Shown here piece after piece: positions 1-12,067 of a stretch of 64,000 bases of DNA. Location of the stretch: NCBI GenBank assembly GCA_025331435.1, contig JAIWNI010000012.1, positions 248,001 to 312,000 of the forward strand, given 5' to 3'. How positions within the stretch are numbered: position 1 is the stretch's first letter; each line of letters opens with the position of its first letter. A program made the position numbers and the translations under genes. Below the pieces are notes generated by a model, which saw only the letters and a list, made by a program, of their open reading frames with translations, ran no database searches and had not been told where the DNA came from. The stretch comes from Choanephora cucurbitarum. Its lineage: Eukaryota; Mucoromycota; Mucoromycetes; Mucorales; Choanephoraceae.

Positions 1-3000
1 GAAGAGTAAATATTTCGAACTATATGCTGATCCTTCGTCTGGATAGTTGTACTGTAATTGCTCGTCAAAGAGAGGGCTGTCAGTAAAACTTTAATCCGAA
101 TCGAGACAATTCAAATCACTTAGCCAACCGTGTTTGAGTGAAGGCAGATTAAATCCTTTAAGTGATTTACTAAAAATTTTCAACTTTTCTTCAATCACAT
201 ATAGTCCATAATCCATTGGAGGCTGTTCATTGTAAAATGCTTGGGGATGTGTGGACATGTACGATTGGAGGCTATCTGGAAATGTTTGCTGCAATTTGTG
301 AGATAGGTCATCGCAGATTGATTCACGGAATTGAAGCCACAAAGACATTGGATCAATTAGTTGTCCAAAAACTAACGCGGTGACAAACAAATCGCGAAGA
401 CTATGACCAGAAGAGAAGAGATGAGCTTCCTCAAAGCATTCTGTCCATTCTTGATTATCCTCAATCAGATGCAATTGGAGACAGGCTTGCCTGAAGGTTG
501 TGCATTGGAATCCATTGATTGTTTTAAGATCATCAAAAGATTTGGATCCTGCAACATTTACCAAAAGAAGTCTCAAAAAATATCTATCTCCACATGTAGG
601 GCTACAGAAAGGTATTCTACCAATTGCAAAGCCTTTCTTGCGTGGTAACCGAATTTTATACCTTGCTTCCAAACATAATGCTTAGGAAAGTGCTGATACA
701 AATACTTTTGGCTAGTTGGGTTACTTTCATAATACTTGAAATAAGCAATCAGCACTGAGCTGCTGTTAGCTAGGATTTCTTGTATTTGAGGTAGAGATGC
801 ATCCTCAGGAAAGTACGCAGGTTGCTCATTAGGTAAATGAAGGACCAAAGTTGTAAGAGTGGGGTCTACTTCGTGGACTTTGTATTCAAAGATACGACCA
901 AGTGCTTCTGTAGGGCCAATGTATTTTCCTTGAAGATGCCTTTCAATTTCATCTCTTGTATCACTTGGTTTCAAGGTAGTGCGATCAGAGCCTTTATATA
1001 CATATCTATTAATGTATTTAGTGACTGCCACACCTTAACAACATTCGACATTGATGTGAGCTTTATATTTTTTTTTTAGAAAGATAAAGATTATATGGCA
1101 CAATCCAGCGATTGTCAATACTTAAACGACCACTGCTATATCTCAAAGAACTAGGTATCTCATATGAAGACTGGACAGTTGCTGATCGTTTGTATGTTAG
1201 ATAGCCGTTTTCATTCACAATGGCTTCTTCCGAGATAGCTTTGGAAAATTGCTTGGTGCATTTCAGTTGACCGTTGCTATCCTTAGCCATACAGGGAGAC
1301 TTTGGATTCAAATCACCGCAAGATCCATGTACTATGTTTTTTTGTGATAATTTCCAAAAAGCTCAGGTTCGGATTCTTTGCATGGCAATTCAGCTGAAAT
1401 AATTTGATCAATCTTTTCGGCGGTGTCTATGTTCTGTGAGTAATCCAAAAACAAAAGCAGATGCAAATGAGGAAGTCCTCGTTTTTGATCCTCAATAGTT
1501 CAAACTAAACCTTTGTAAGATCCGAATATTTGCTTGACCTTTAAATCTTTTAGCAAGGCTTTTACTTTTAAGTCAAAGACTCTTGCAACTAAATCAGGTC
1601 AATTTGAGGCATTTTTCCAGGTAGTAATTCCCTTTTAATTTCTGTCCATCTAGAATTAGCAGTAAAAGCGATAAACAACGAAGGTTTGCCGAAATATCTG
1701 ACAATTGCCATTGAATCTTGATACAGCTTAGACATAAATCGAGAACCGCCAGTATAGCTATTGGGCAAGATAAAGCGTCTTCCTAAAGAGGCAGGATCAA
1801 CATCGTCATTGATGAGAGCATCTTGAAGACCGTTGTAAAGATCGGCTCTAATATTGGATTGATGATTTCTAAGCCAGTCAAGCTTGTTTTGGTCACATAT
1901 GGCCCAAACGTCCACCAAGTATTGTTGGAACAGTCTCTTATTCAAGAAAAGAAGTGGATACTCGGCTGTCCCTTGATGGAGTCTATAGCGATGGTGTACT
2001 CTTTGTGTTAAGCGAGTTGATCCATCATTCAATCTTGAGCTCCAGTTCCAACCCAAATCATTATTAAGGAACAAAAGTGGGTAATGCAGAGGCATATGCA
2101 AAGCATGGTTTTAAGAAATGTTTGTATGGGAATTAAAGTCTTCATTATCGCGGAGGTAGATACAAATATCTCTAAATCCTTCAGCATTATGTCCATTTGG
2201 AATGATTCCTGCAACTTCGTTAGAAGTAGACAATTTCTCAGTGCGTCTGTCGGATCCAGCTACCAACTCAATTCTCATTGAAGGACAAATTCGAATAAAA
2301 GGAGTTTCACTTTCACTAATCTCAGCATTCATGAGAAACTCATGTGCAGTCTTATACAACCTAACACGAGGATTTCTTTCAGGGATCATCAAAGACAATT
2401 CCCTTATAATCTCATCATCCAAGCCATTGTTGTTTGCTGCTCTGATAGATGCTGCAAATTGAGGATCAAAAATATACAACTGAGCATATCTAGCACTATT
2501 GTTGTTTTCTGCCAAAAGAGGGCCTTGCATGTGGTACATTTGACCATGAATTTGAAAAGGCATGTTGTTTAAATTAGCATTACTAATTCCGTATCTCAAA
2601 GAAGTGAAAGCAAAGGCCGCGTTGTATCTTCTTAAGTTGTCTCTGAAGTGACGACCCCGAGTGCTGACTTCTTCAAATAAAGTCTTCAAGAGAACTGAAG
2701 GTTCTTGAAGAGCTTCAAGTTTTACAGCGCCTGCCTTACAACAACTGATCCAAAACTTATTTCGAGGGGTGCACTGTGAGAGCAACTCAGCTTCCCAATG
2801 CTTAGCACCACAGTCAACACATACTTTGTCCATTGAACCCAGATCAAAGGGTTGAAGACGGCCGAGCTCCGAAACAAAACCTGTTGAAAGTTGAACAGAT
2901 CGTCCTCTGCGACCGGGAGTTTGAGTGTCTTGACGTCTGTTTGCTGCTTTAATTCTTGCGCGTTCCTTACAAAAAAGAATTATAAATTAGACTATTTTGC

Positions 3001-3125
3001 GAAGTAGCAATAACATGCAGATAAAAACTTACTTGGCATGAGTTACATGTTGCGAATCTGGAAAGAAAGAAAGTAGTTCTGCAGCTTGAACAGATTTTGA
3101 AAACAACCTTTACTTGGTTATTCAT
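1..3125 (-). pseudogene. Helitron Rep/helicase protein, decayed, runs off the left edge
   Basis: Rolling-circle transposon protein. Translation on the minus strand from an ATG at 3125 gives a short Cys-rich start (CxxC pairs), a GT..AG intron at 2966-3032, then the Helitron N-terminal domain. The Rep nuclease signature is readable: an HUH-type motif (PHLHLLLFLD) at about 1440-1472, and a two-tyrosine motif (KYINRYVYKG) at about 990-1020. The following segment (1031 down to 91) is the linker that leads to the Pif1-like helicase in intact elements. The helicase itself would lie left of the window. Lesions seen: a frameshift near 2100, a frameshift near 1594, a TGA at 1500-1502 just before the HUH motif, breaks near 1311 and 1060, a frameshift near 670, and a stop at 91. 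It cannot encode a working protein. The family call is firm; the element ends were not found. Confidence 0.85.
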
Positions 3126-3182
3126 TTTATGTTTAGAAAAAGGGAAAAAGTATTTAATAAGACGCGGGTTTGGTTTTAATTC

Positions 3183-3212
3183 AAAGAGATTGAAAGAGAT
3201 TGAAAGAGATCT
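3183..3212. repeat. Short tandem repeat, 10-bp unit, about three copies
   Basis: A 10-base unit of the form AAAGAGATTG is repeated almost three times, just upstream of the Helitron coding start on the minus strand. The stretch 3126-3339 between the Helitron and the MULE gene shows nothing else apart from an A-run at 3320-3332. Confidence 0.6.
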
Positions 3213-3339
3213 CCTTAAAAGAATGATGTATTTGGCAGGCCTCAAAATCAATTTTGAATCAGAATATTTTGGCATTAGAAACGAAATAAATTTTAAAAAA
3301 TGACATAACATTAATAAACAAAAAAAAAAAAAGGGGGTT

Positions 3340-5620
3340 TTATTGTCTTTGAGTATTCATTCTTATGAGATTGTTATGTTTATCTATGTATGCTTGTAGA
3401 GCGTTCAAATAGTTTTGGAGGTTACTTTTTAAAAGTTCTGTTTCTTCAGGTGTTGCAGAGTTTTTCGTTTTTAAAAGGTCATTTCGACTGTGATATAATG
3501 TAGTAATCATACTACTAGTTTGAGCAAGATTATATTCAGTTTGCGATATTTCCTCAGCATCACCAGAATTGCTTTGATCAGTAATGGGTGCATCATCAGA
3601 AAAGAGGTTAGTATCAGAAGAAGCCAAGCTCAAGTGAGGAACATGAAGCTTTAACAAGTGAATATGTTTGCACAGTCTCTGGTTTTTTTGATAGTAGTAG
3701 CATGAGCAGTTCTGGATAATCGAGTTATCGACAGAAACAGAATAAACTACCTCCTCAGAAGTGAATGACTGGACCATAAACCTGCCTTTTACCTGTACAT
3801 CACCTTCTACGTCAACATCAGCATCATCTCTATCTTCATCTTCGTCTTCAGAAGCTCTAATCATCATACTCCTTAACTCTTCTGGAATTCTCTCTGCCTC
3901 CAACTCAACTCTTCTTCTCTCTCTTTGAGCTCGAGTCATAGCTCCTGTATTTTCCAAAATTCTGATCTTCTCCTTCTCAAGATCGTATCTTACTTCTTCA
4001 GTCAGAATATAGACCAGTCTATCCAATCTCTTGTTTCTGCTTCTCATTAGATAGACAGACTTAAGTTGGTTGTGCCATGATTCAACATAATTGTTGGTGA
4101 GCATGTGGCTAAGCTCAAGAGGATGATATGCACGGCTCCAAGTCTTGAATTTTGCTTCGCTGCACCACTCTTTTTCAAAATAATCAAGGAATTCTTTGGA
4201 ACTTGAATAAGTATCAAAGAACTTCTCAATCTTGTGATGAAAAGCATCAACATCATCTTCAAACAACATGGACTTAAGCTCAGTCATCATCTCTCTTCTA
4301 ATGGCACGATTGTCGGCAGCTGTCTCACCATACTTGACCTTGAGGTTCAGTTGTCTATTCCATTCTTGAGAGACATGGAATAGACAATACTGAATCTCGC
4401 AGCTGGGAAAGACAGTTTTGACAGCCGTAGTCTCAGCTTGACTACAATCAATGGTGATTTGCTGAGGATTTACAATCAGATTGTTGTTCTTCAAGTATTG
4501 CAGCCATTGACTAATAGGAGCAAAAGTATGATCATTTGTGATCATGTAAGCAACAGGATAGCCACGGTCAATTTGTTCATCACGTACAACGATACTGTAC
4601 AGTATATCATTGACTCTTCTAGAAATACTGTAAGTGGCATCCATAAAGAAGGTACGAGATTTCTCGAGCAAGACTTGTTGTTCAGGGGAAATGAAACCAT
4701 GAGCAAAGAGAGCTGAATCATTCGAGTATAAAGCCAAATTGCCATGGAAAATCATAAATCCTTTTCGGGGGAGAATCTCATTCAACCAGATTTGGAAAGA
4801 AGTCATGTCATCGTTGTGAAACAAGTAAAGCTTCTTGTTGATCTAGTTGAAGAAAAGGTAAGATGTTAGAAAAAAATGTGTTGTGTTGTGTTGTGTTGTA
4901 ATGTGATGTGATGTGATGTGATGTGATGTGATGTGATGTGATGTGATGTGATGTGAAATATAGATTCTTTACCTTCTGTAACTGGTTCCAAATATCATGG
5001 TAAGAAACTGTTCTACCGTGCAATCTTGATTCTTGGTTGTCCAACTTGCGAAGAATGTCAGTTCTTACTCGTCCAGGAAGCTTCGATGAGTTCAGCAACT
5101 GTTGCTCAATCTCATTCAAGACAGTAGGAGCAAGAGGTAAAGTGCGCAAATCCTCAGTACTGTCACCAGGGATATGATTGACGTGCGAGTTGATAGGTTG
5201 AAAGACGTAAAATTCAGGTGTCTTAGTGTAGCAAACAACCTTCAACTGCGCGAGACAACCACATTTCTTCGACTTCTTCTGTACAGAGCGTCCGTCAGCT
5301 TTGGCAACGGATACATACTTACCTGCACGATGACACTCGTATGTTTGACTGAAAACAACACGTTTAGCACGAACTTTCTTAGTTGGATCTACTGAAGCAT
5401 CAGAATCTTCAATTCTTCTTCTTTTCTGTTTGTTGTAAATGATCCACTTGACAGCACATTCTTGCTCGATTTTCTTGAGGTATTCCTCCCAGACTGAAGA
5501 CTCAACTTTGATTGTTTGGTTAAACTTCTTGACACCGTCAATTTCAGAAGGAACAAGAGCAGTGCTGATGTTGTCGAGGTTGAAAACGGTTTCAATCGCG
5601 GAAGTAATAACAGATGACAT
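3340..5620 (-). CDS. MULE-type transposase with SWIM zinc finger, two exons, apparently intact
   Basis: DNA transposase of the Mutator-like/FAR1 group. Exon 1 is 4973-5620 and exon 2 is 3340-4842. The 130-nt intron 4843-4972 keeps phase 0 and joins LQK to INKKLY, giving 716 residues without a stop. The N-terminal part (about residues 75-150) has Cys and His residues spaced like a FAR1/WRKY-GCM1 DNA-binding domain (YECH, CGC, HVNH). The MULE catalytic domain follows: D284 (FMDATY), D348 (TIDCSQAE), the CLFH element near 369-372, and E470 (NNYVESWH). An acidic stretch lies near 545-565, and a SWIM finger has C595, C597, C607 and H609. All catalytic residues are present, so the protein could be active. 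No convincing terminal inverted repeats were found by eye within about 300 bp on either side, so mobility is unproven; domestication is the alternative. Confidence 0.85.
4877..4956. repeat. Pentanucleotide microsatellite inside the MULE intron
   Basis: Two adjoining 5-base arrays, (TGTTG)n and then (ATGTG)n, fill most of the intron 4843-4972. On the coding strand the region would read as a repeated His-Ile-Thr-Ser peptide if unspliced. The donor and acceptor around it join two well-conserved exons in phase, so it is read here as intronic. Confidence 0.85.
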
Positions 5621-7297
5621 TTTTATTGACTAGCAAATAGTAATGATATTCAGGAACAATACAAAATAAAGGAAAGGAACAAAAGCAATGTGAGAAAAAA
5701 AGTTGAGGGGAAAGCTAGTCACGAATCGAGCACTCAAATCCTTAAACTACCACGAAATAGAGAATTTTTTGTGGAATTTAGTCTCATCAGATACCTCTGT
5801 CTAGGATTCGAGTCAGTATTTTTGACTCTATTTGTTTACTGAACGAATTCCTCGTTTTTTCTTTATCTTTTAAGCCTAAGTTCAGTACACCTAGCTTCTA
5901 TTTTCTTTGTCTTTCTTTCGTTCTATAATTTATTATATTTCCAATGCTTATACAAAATTTATCCTGAAGAAATCTCTATTTCTCTGTGATATTAGGGGCT
6001 ATATCATGGATATACAAGTCACAATTCGATGTATTTATTTCTTAAACGACCACAAAATATAGACATGCTGCAAGTACAGACCCAACACTCACGGTTGTAA
6101 ATGCACGCAACACCTTGAAAAAGGCATCACTTCTAATCCTAAGGGTGAACGGACGAGACAGAGGTGGCGATCAGCTTTCCACACATCCATCTCTCTGGAG
6201 GGTCCAAAATAAAGAAAAAAGAAAAAGATAAAGACTAATGAGTGTAGGACAAGAGTAAATTACACCCCAGTGTAACTATAATCGAGGCGTGTGAAAGTTT
6301 TGCGTCAACGTAATGGGCGGAATTTTATTTTACGCAGTAAGAAAAATTGGATCTGAGTTTAGTTTTGTATTTTCATACCGTGCAGAGCTTGAAGATCATT
6401 TTACTTGCCTTTTGTGTCTTGCTGTGTCACTAAAAATAGGTTGTTTGCATATTAGTACGTTTGTAGATGGTTAACTGACTGAACTTTCGATGATGCTTTC
6501 AAAAGCTATAATGAAAAGGAAAACTATCTGGTTAATCGATAATCACAGATCTATCAAATAGTATCAAATAAAGAATTTTAAGATACACACATCCACTATG
6601 CTGAAGTTTCTGTTGTATCGAACGATGTATCGAACAACACAATAGTTGACATTTAACCTCTGTCTAGACTCAGATCATAAACTACCAAATAAAGAGACAT
6701 ATAACATAGTCACTTGTAACAGAGCTATAGAATTGAGTGTCTAGCCTGACAACCAAAATGTCACTGCTGTCAATGCAGGATTAACAAATAGAATATCTAG
6801 ACTCACAAACAGCTACAGGATGTCATATGATAACGATGGTGATATTAATATCTCAAGTCTTGTATGACTATGAAGATGTCACTGCTTAATTATTTATGTC
6901 TCAATGCAAGAAGTCATAAAAGTTGGCCTGCTATATATAGTTGTTCATTGGTAGATAAGATAAGGTGTAACAAAGATAGACATTGTGCATTGAAGACCAA
7001 GTCACTTTCCAACATCAATTGAATAGTATAAATAGAGATAGATTCTTGACTAGTTAGAAACTTCATTCAATTTTACTTTGAACTTATTCCGGACAAAACA
7101 ATAAAAGTTGAGTCTTAGTCGTACTTTGTCTTTTTTGCTACTGCTGAGAACCTACTTATACAACAGTTTCCATACTTTTTTTCTTATTTGTTAAAGAGTA
7201 TTTCTTTGATCAAGCTAAGTTTTTCTACGATTACTTTTGCGGAAGAAGCAATCAATCTCAAATGCATTACAGCTATTTTTTCTCAGGATATATATAC

Positions 7298-7329
<32 letters not shown>

Positions 7330-8879
7330 GAGAAACAGAAATCAGAGTATAGAGGTCAAAGGTTAGAGGTTATAAAAGTTTTCTTTTCCTCATCCTCTTG
7401 CTCTTTTTCCTCTTAGATTAACCCTAAACGACAAGAAAAGCAAGAGTTTATCGTTTCTCTATTCTCTGTTTTCATTTCCATGTCAACAAGAGAGGAGATG
7501 CATAACACTTAGAAAAACAGGATAAATGTGATGGTCTAACTATAATAAAGTATAGTCTGTATTGTTACAGTTGATGATAATGTCAGATTGGATGGTCTAT
7601 ATTAAAAGGTACAGAGACACTGGCCAATCCACCATCTTCGTAAACTATGGTTGAAATTTCTTCTTAGTGAACAAGATCAGAGTCAAAGGGCAGCAGGATG
7701 GCTGCATCCTAAGGTGCAGAAGGGGTATCTTCAGAGTTCTCTCAAGATTAGCTTCTCTTAGTTCCTTCTCTATTTTAAACAAATATATTAGAATATTTGG
7801 TAACCTTGAGTTGTGGTCTTATTTGCCTTTTTTATTCTCGATTGGCAACCTACATCAAATCAAAGTGAGAAACTGATTGGATGTATATCGATATATCTGT
7901 GAAGTACCTGAGTCAACAAAAAGAAGTGCAACTTTTGATCGCCAACAATTTCATTCAAAGGACCAGGAGGAGAGTGAGTATGACATCATTTTAAGAATTC
8001 CTTTTTCTTTGACTAATAAGACTTAATGGTGTTCTTGGGTCTATCGTTTATGGCCTTTTTTGAAGTATCTTGTGCAGCAGTTTCAATACCTTGGACACAT
8101 GCATAATGTTGGTTCATGGCTTGGTAGTATTCAGTTTGAACAGGAGGCAAAAGGGTAAAATGCTGTTGATCAGCATGAAAAGCACTGCTACTGATTGAAG
8201 CGTAAGATTGTCTGATTTGGCTTCTTTTGTCTGAAGTGTTTTAAACAATTCACCTGTCAGCCCTTGGATAATCAGATCAAAAATAAAAAGACACAGTAAT
8301 GTTAGGTCTAGTCATTGTATGAATTGGAAATAAGAAGGATTTGTAAAGTATGTTATACAAAATGATCTCTTAAGAAATCAAGGGCTTATATACCTTTTGT
8401 ATCGTTCAATGACCCACGCATTTCTCTTTTTGCAATAACTGTGATATAAGCATAGTAATTAATGACAATAAAAAAGTCGATCAGACCCAAAAGAAAGTTG
8501 TCTTTATTCAACATACATCTTCTATCTCTATCTATACTGATGATGTATCTCGCATCTAAACGAGCTTTACTTGTATGTTAATATCAACGTGCTCTCTGTT
8601 TGTATGAAAGCGTATTAAGCTGTCAGAACAATATGTTAATATACGTTAACGCCGTGATGATTAATAAGACTTTAGAAGTTGACATTGTTCCTAAAGCGAC
8701 ATGTTTATCCCTCAATGACGTGTGTATGTAACTTCATCACTTTAAATGCATTAGGGGGTTTCGACGAAAATTTAAAAATTTCGTGAAAAAACTAATGAAG
8801 AATTCTTTAATGTGATTGGCTCATGTAGACGTGAAAGAATACGGGTTGGCTATATCCACTTCACAGAAATTTTGATTTT
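5621..8879. other. Gene desert with degenerate repeats
   Basis: No open frame here has a recognisable domain or promoter arrangement. The segments near 5713-5765 and 6016-6063 resemble each other (CTTAAAC.ACCAC followed by AAATA.AGA) and may be scraps of one repeat family. A hairpin (GAGTCA, 7-nt loop, TGACTC) lies at about 5811-5829. A 44-bp segment at 7559-7602 has a relative at 52826-52869. A short frame at 7667-7876 is considered chance. Confidence 0.5.
7288..7329. repeat. TA-rich simple repeat
   Basis: An alternating TATATACA pattern runs into a pure (TA)n tract of about 40 bases inside the gene desert. It is a simple microsatellite with no associated gene. Confidence 0.9.
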
Positions 8880-8891
8880 TATTTATAAAAG
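8765..8891 (+). promoter_or_regulatory. Promoter-like region upstream of a small GC-rich ORF
   Basis: An ATTGGCT (inverted CCAAT-like) element near 8814 and a TATTTATAAAAG box at 8880-8891 are followed about 70 nt later by a CT-rich leader directly before an ATG at 8965. The same TATA, CT-rich leader, ATG order is seen at recognised genes in this window, such as the subtilisin gene. The reading as a promoter is an inference. Confidence 0.35.
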
Positions 8892-8964
8892 TAAGTCACG
8901 ACACTACCTGGAAATATAAACGTAGATAAATCTTCCTTGCTATCACTCGCTTCTTTCTTTCTTA

Positions 8965-9135
8965 ATGGGTAACGCATGTGGACCGATCAGACCGCGAGGC
9001 CTGACCTATTGCACCGCCTGTGCGTATATTATCAACTTCACGACCGGTTATAACTTAGTCGGACCCCTGGGGCTCTGCTCTGTATACGTACTTTTCCCTT
9101 TGCCATTTATACAGTTAACAAACTCTTCACCTTAG
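8965..9135 (+). CDS. Possible 56-residue ORF in a GC-rich island
   Basis: The ATG at 8965 opens a frame starting MGNACGPIRPRG and ending in TAG at 9133-9135. No domain is recognised. It has five Cys residues and a hydrophobic C-terminal third. The local base composition (about 8965-9090) is clearly richer in G+C than the several kilobases around it, and a TATA-like box and CT-rich leader precede it. It could be a real small gene, the first exon of a longer gene, or the 5' part of a retroposed non-coding transcript. The sequence between 9136 and 9496 shows nothing else. Confidence 0.3.
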   Translation: MGNACGPIRPRGLTYCTACAYIINFTTGYNLVGPLGLCSVYVLFPLPFIQLTNSSP

Positions 9136-9496
9136 CACCCTTATTTTGTTTCAAATTGGTTTCAAACAATCAGGATCGAAAAGCATCAACATCAATAAAT
9201 TAGATTGCAAATGCCTCGCAATTGATGCTAGCTTTAAACCTAGACTTCCCAAACGACATACAATCTGTATGAGCAACATATTCAACTAGAAGTAGCAATC
9301 TTTAACGAATGACACTGTTCATGATGAGCAATGATTGCTAGACAACTATATCGATGTTTGCTTGATAGGGCGATTTGCCTTTTTTTTGCCAATTAGATAA
9401 ATAAAAGAATAACTGATCAGGATGCGATTTACTTACAGAAGAGAGATGTGTGATACGTAGAAGGATAATACAGCAGCGTGTAAGCTTTTTATGTAA

Positions 9497-11500
9497 TTGA
9501 CCCAATTAAAGGATGCAGTGTTTTCAAGATGTAAACGAGCGTGTTCCAAACCGAACCTTCATTACAAAGCCAAATACAGAAAGCACATGAATGAGCTTGA
9601 AACTTCATTTTCCACTGACCCTGTTGTTTATTATGACGGAAGTGTACCTTTGTCGCCTGAGCCTTCTCAACCGCAATAGACTGAAGAAGAGCAGTCTAGA
9701 ATGGGATCAGGACTTGACTCTGTCAGTCCCATGGATCACATTGAAATGCAATTCCCAAGTATTGATCCATGGATCCAAGACTTTTATCGAAATCCACTCT
9801 CTCTTGAAGCAGTTGATGGAATATTAGAACACTATTATGAAGATAAAACTTACTTCAATGCGAAACGTAGATGTATCTTCTCTGCAGACGAAGAAAACTA
9901 TCAGCGCTTCAGACACCAGAAACTCTGAGCTTCACAATATATTTAAAGAAGAAAATGCTAGCCAGAGCTTGATCGACAAAATTGTCAAGTGATATAACAC
10001 AAACCATAAAGGTCAGTATTTTGAATGCACTCCTCCAAAAATAGCAACATAGGTCTTCCTGCTCTCAATTCTTTCACCAAAGGAAGAACATTAAACAAGC
10101 AGGAGAACATATTTCGATTAAGAGAGGTTGATGAGTGCAGTGTATGTCATGATGCATTTAGCAAGCTTACTAAAGATAAATGTCCTACATGCAATGGCAA
10201 CAGGTTTGATCACCAGGAAAAGTCAAAGTCAACTCGTTCACAGCTTGAGATTGCACCTCAATTGGCACCCTTGTTCACAAATTCAACCTTTGTTTAGCAA
10301 TCTAAATTCTTGGGTGTTGATCGCCTTAGCAAAGTATTCAAAGGAGACTTACTTGAAAAAGTTGGTACAAAGAACTATTTCTTAGAGGGCGGATACAATC
10401 TAGCCATTGACCTGTTTATCGATGAATTTAGCCCTCATGAATGCAGCAGTATGACCATTGTAAATTTGCAGATTTTCAATTTGCCTGAAGATGAAAGGTA
10501 GTAGATCAATAACTTGCATACTTAGCTTAAACTAACAGATGATTTTCCGGATAGACTCAAAAAGGAAAAACTTAATCAATGTTACTTGCATCCCAAAAAA
10601 CAAGCTCATTCATAGTTACCTGGCATACACGTTGGGCGAGTTAAACAAACTGCAAAAGGAGGATATGATGAGCGAAGTTGGAGAAGAGCAGTACCATGTT
10701 AAGGGTCACTCTGTCGGTTCCTTCTGTGACATCCCTTCCGTATCGGAAATCAATCACCTGTCAGGCCATATATCCTACCATCATTGTAGATTGTGCGTTA
10801 TCTGAGGAGGATATGTCAGTTCAGCCATGCGTACTCATGATGCTACTAATTCTGAGAGCGATCCATGCAGAGATCGCACATTACTTGATTTCTTGAAGCT
10901 TGCTATTGCCGTGGCATCAAGCAGAAGAGTTTATTCTTTGAGTTGAAATTGTTCTTTTCACCCATCTTTTTTGGTATCAATATTTTCTATCTGTTTAATC
11001 AGAATATTGACACTCCTTTCAAACTGATGACTAAATATCAGGATGCTATCTCTGATTGTATCAGTAATCAGACTCCTAACATACCAGACATCATTAAAAA
11101 ATACTTTAAGAGCTTTTTAAAACCTTCTCACAAGATACGCGGTGTTGACAGGTCTTTGTTTTTGCAACTCATTGTCCCTACACTTAGTCGAACAAACTAA
11201 AACACAAGAGAATTATAGCAGAAGACAGAGAGGCTATCAGCCAAATTGATTGGTTGACCAAGTGATTGATGCATTGTTCTTTATTTCAACGCTGTATTGG
11301 AAGTAGTGTCTCTGGAAAGGTTGCTGGTGCCTGTTGCGATGTCGCAGTCTGCCATTAGGTTGGAGAAATACCTTGATCGTTTGCATTTTGTTTAGCCCAA
11401 TATGATTAGAACTGCTATCACCATCGAGAAATACCAATTCTCTTTTGAGTACGAGTTTGAAGACACAGTATGCAATAGCAACGACGGCGATATCTGACAC
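9497..11500 (+). pseudogene. Tnp2/CACTA-like transposase remnant
   Basis: Several collinear plus-strand frames look like pieces of one transposase: 9497-9679, 9701-9928, 10025-10297, then a TAG, 10310-10501 and 10539-10805. A zinc-ribbon-like CSVCHDAF..CPTC segment (about 10136-10200) precedes a segment with IDLFIDEF and a following NLQIFNLPED (about 10405-10500). This order of zinc ribbon, DDE-type start and short beta-rich block resembles Transposase_21 (Tnp2) proteins. Stops separate the pieces, so it is inactive. The continuation 10943-11200 is open but not recognised, and 11237-11500 (open on the minus strand) may be part of the same decayed element. The family assignment is from memory of motifs only. 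Confidence 0.5.
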
Positions 11501-12067
11501 ATTGTCAGTAAAAAATTACAGTCCTTGTGTTGTTAACTGGCACTTTTTCTTTTTCTTAACTTATTGTCTTAAGAAAAAGTAACTGCTTTTTTGTTATAAA
11601 AGCTGCTTTTTCCTTAAAGATCCAAACTATAATGATGTAAATTAAAAAAATCAATCCCCTTCTTCTGTTCTCTCAACCAGAGCAAAGTGAATAATACTTG
11701 ATGAGTGTAAGTTTAGTTGGGATCGATTTGTTTTGTGCTTGAAAGTATCGTTATCTAGAAGGTAAAATCCGAACGTCATCAACTTCTTGGCAGAATGAAA
11801 AGCTCAATGGACTGGTTAGGCTGCTACAAAGCATATCAAACAGATCTTGGCTTAAAAATGCCACTTATTATTACAAAGAGAAAAAACTTTTATTGGGTGC
11901 TAGGCACCGAGCAGCGTCCTGTTGGCAAAGCCACTGCTGGTTTGATCAAAGGTGTCAAAGACACACGAGAAGAACCTTTCACCTTCTTTTTCTTTGTCAG
12001 GTTTGCCATGCTCTGACTCATCATTCTCTATAAAGATTTATGCAAGAGAAATGAGTCATTCTGTATA
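11501..12067. other. Intergenic stretch, no supported gene
   Basis: A frame at 11795-12016 (plus strand, 73 codons) has no recognisable domain and no promoter-like upstream sequence. It could be a remnant of the preceding element. An inverted repeat is visible near 11545-11585 (CTTTTTCTTTTTCTTAA against TTAAGAAAAAG), compatible with a short hairpin. Confidence 0.4.

Noticed and set aside
4877..4956. Pentanucleotide array as a coding repeat (His-Ile-Thr-Ser) or a CRISPR-like array
   Set aside because: It sits within an in-phase intron and has no spacers; it is a simple microsatellite.
5795..5810. GGATTCGAGTC-like string as a tRNA T-loop (box B)
   Set aside because: No matching acceptor stem, D-arm or anticodon arm around it. 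No tRNA was found anywhere in the window by eye.
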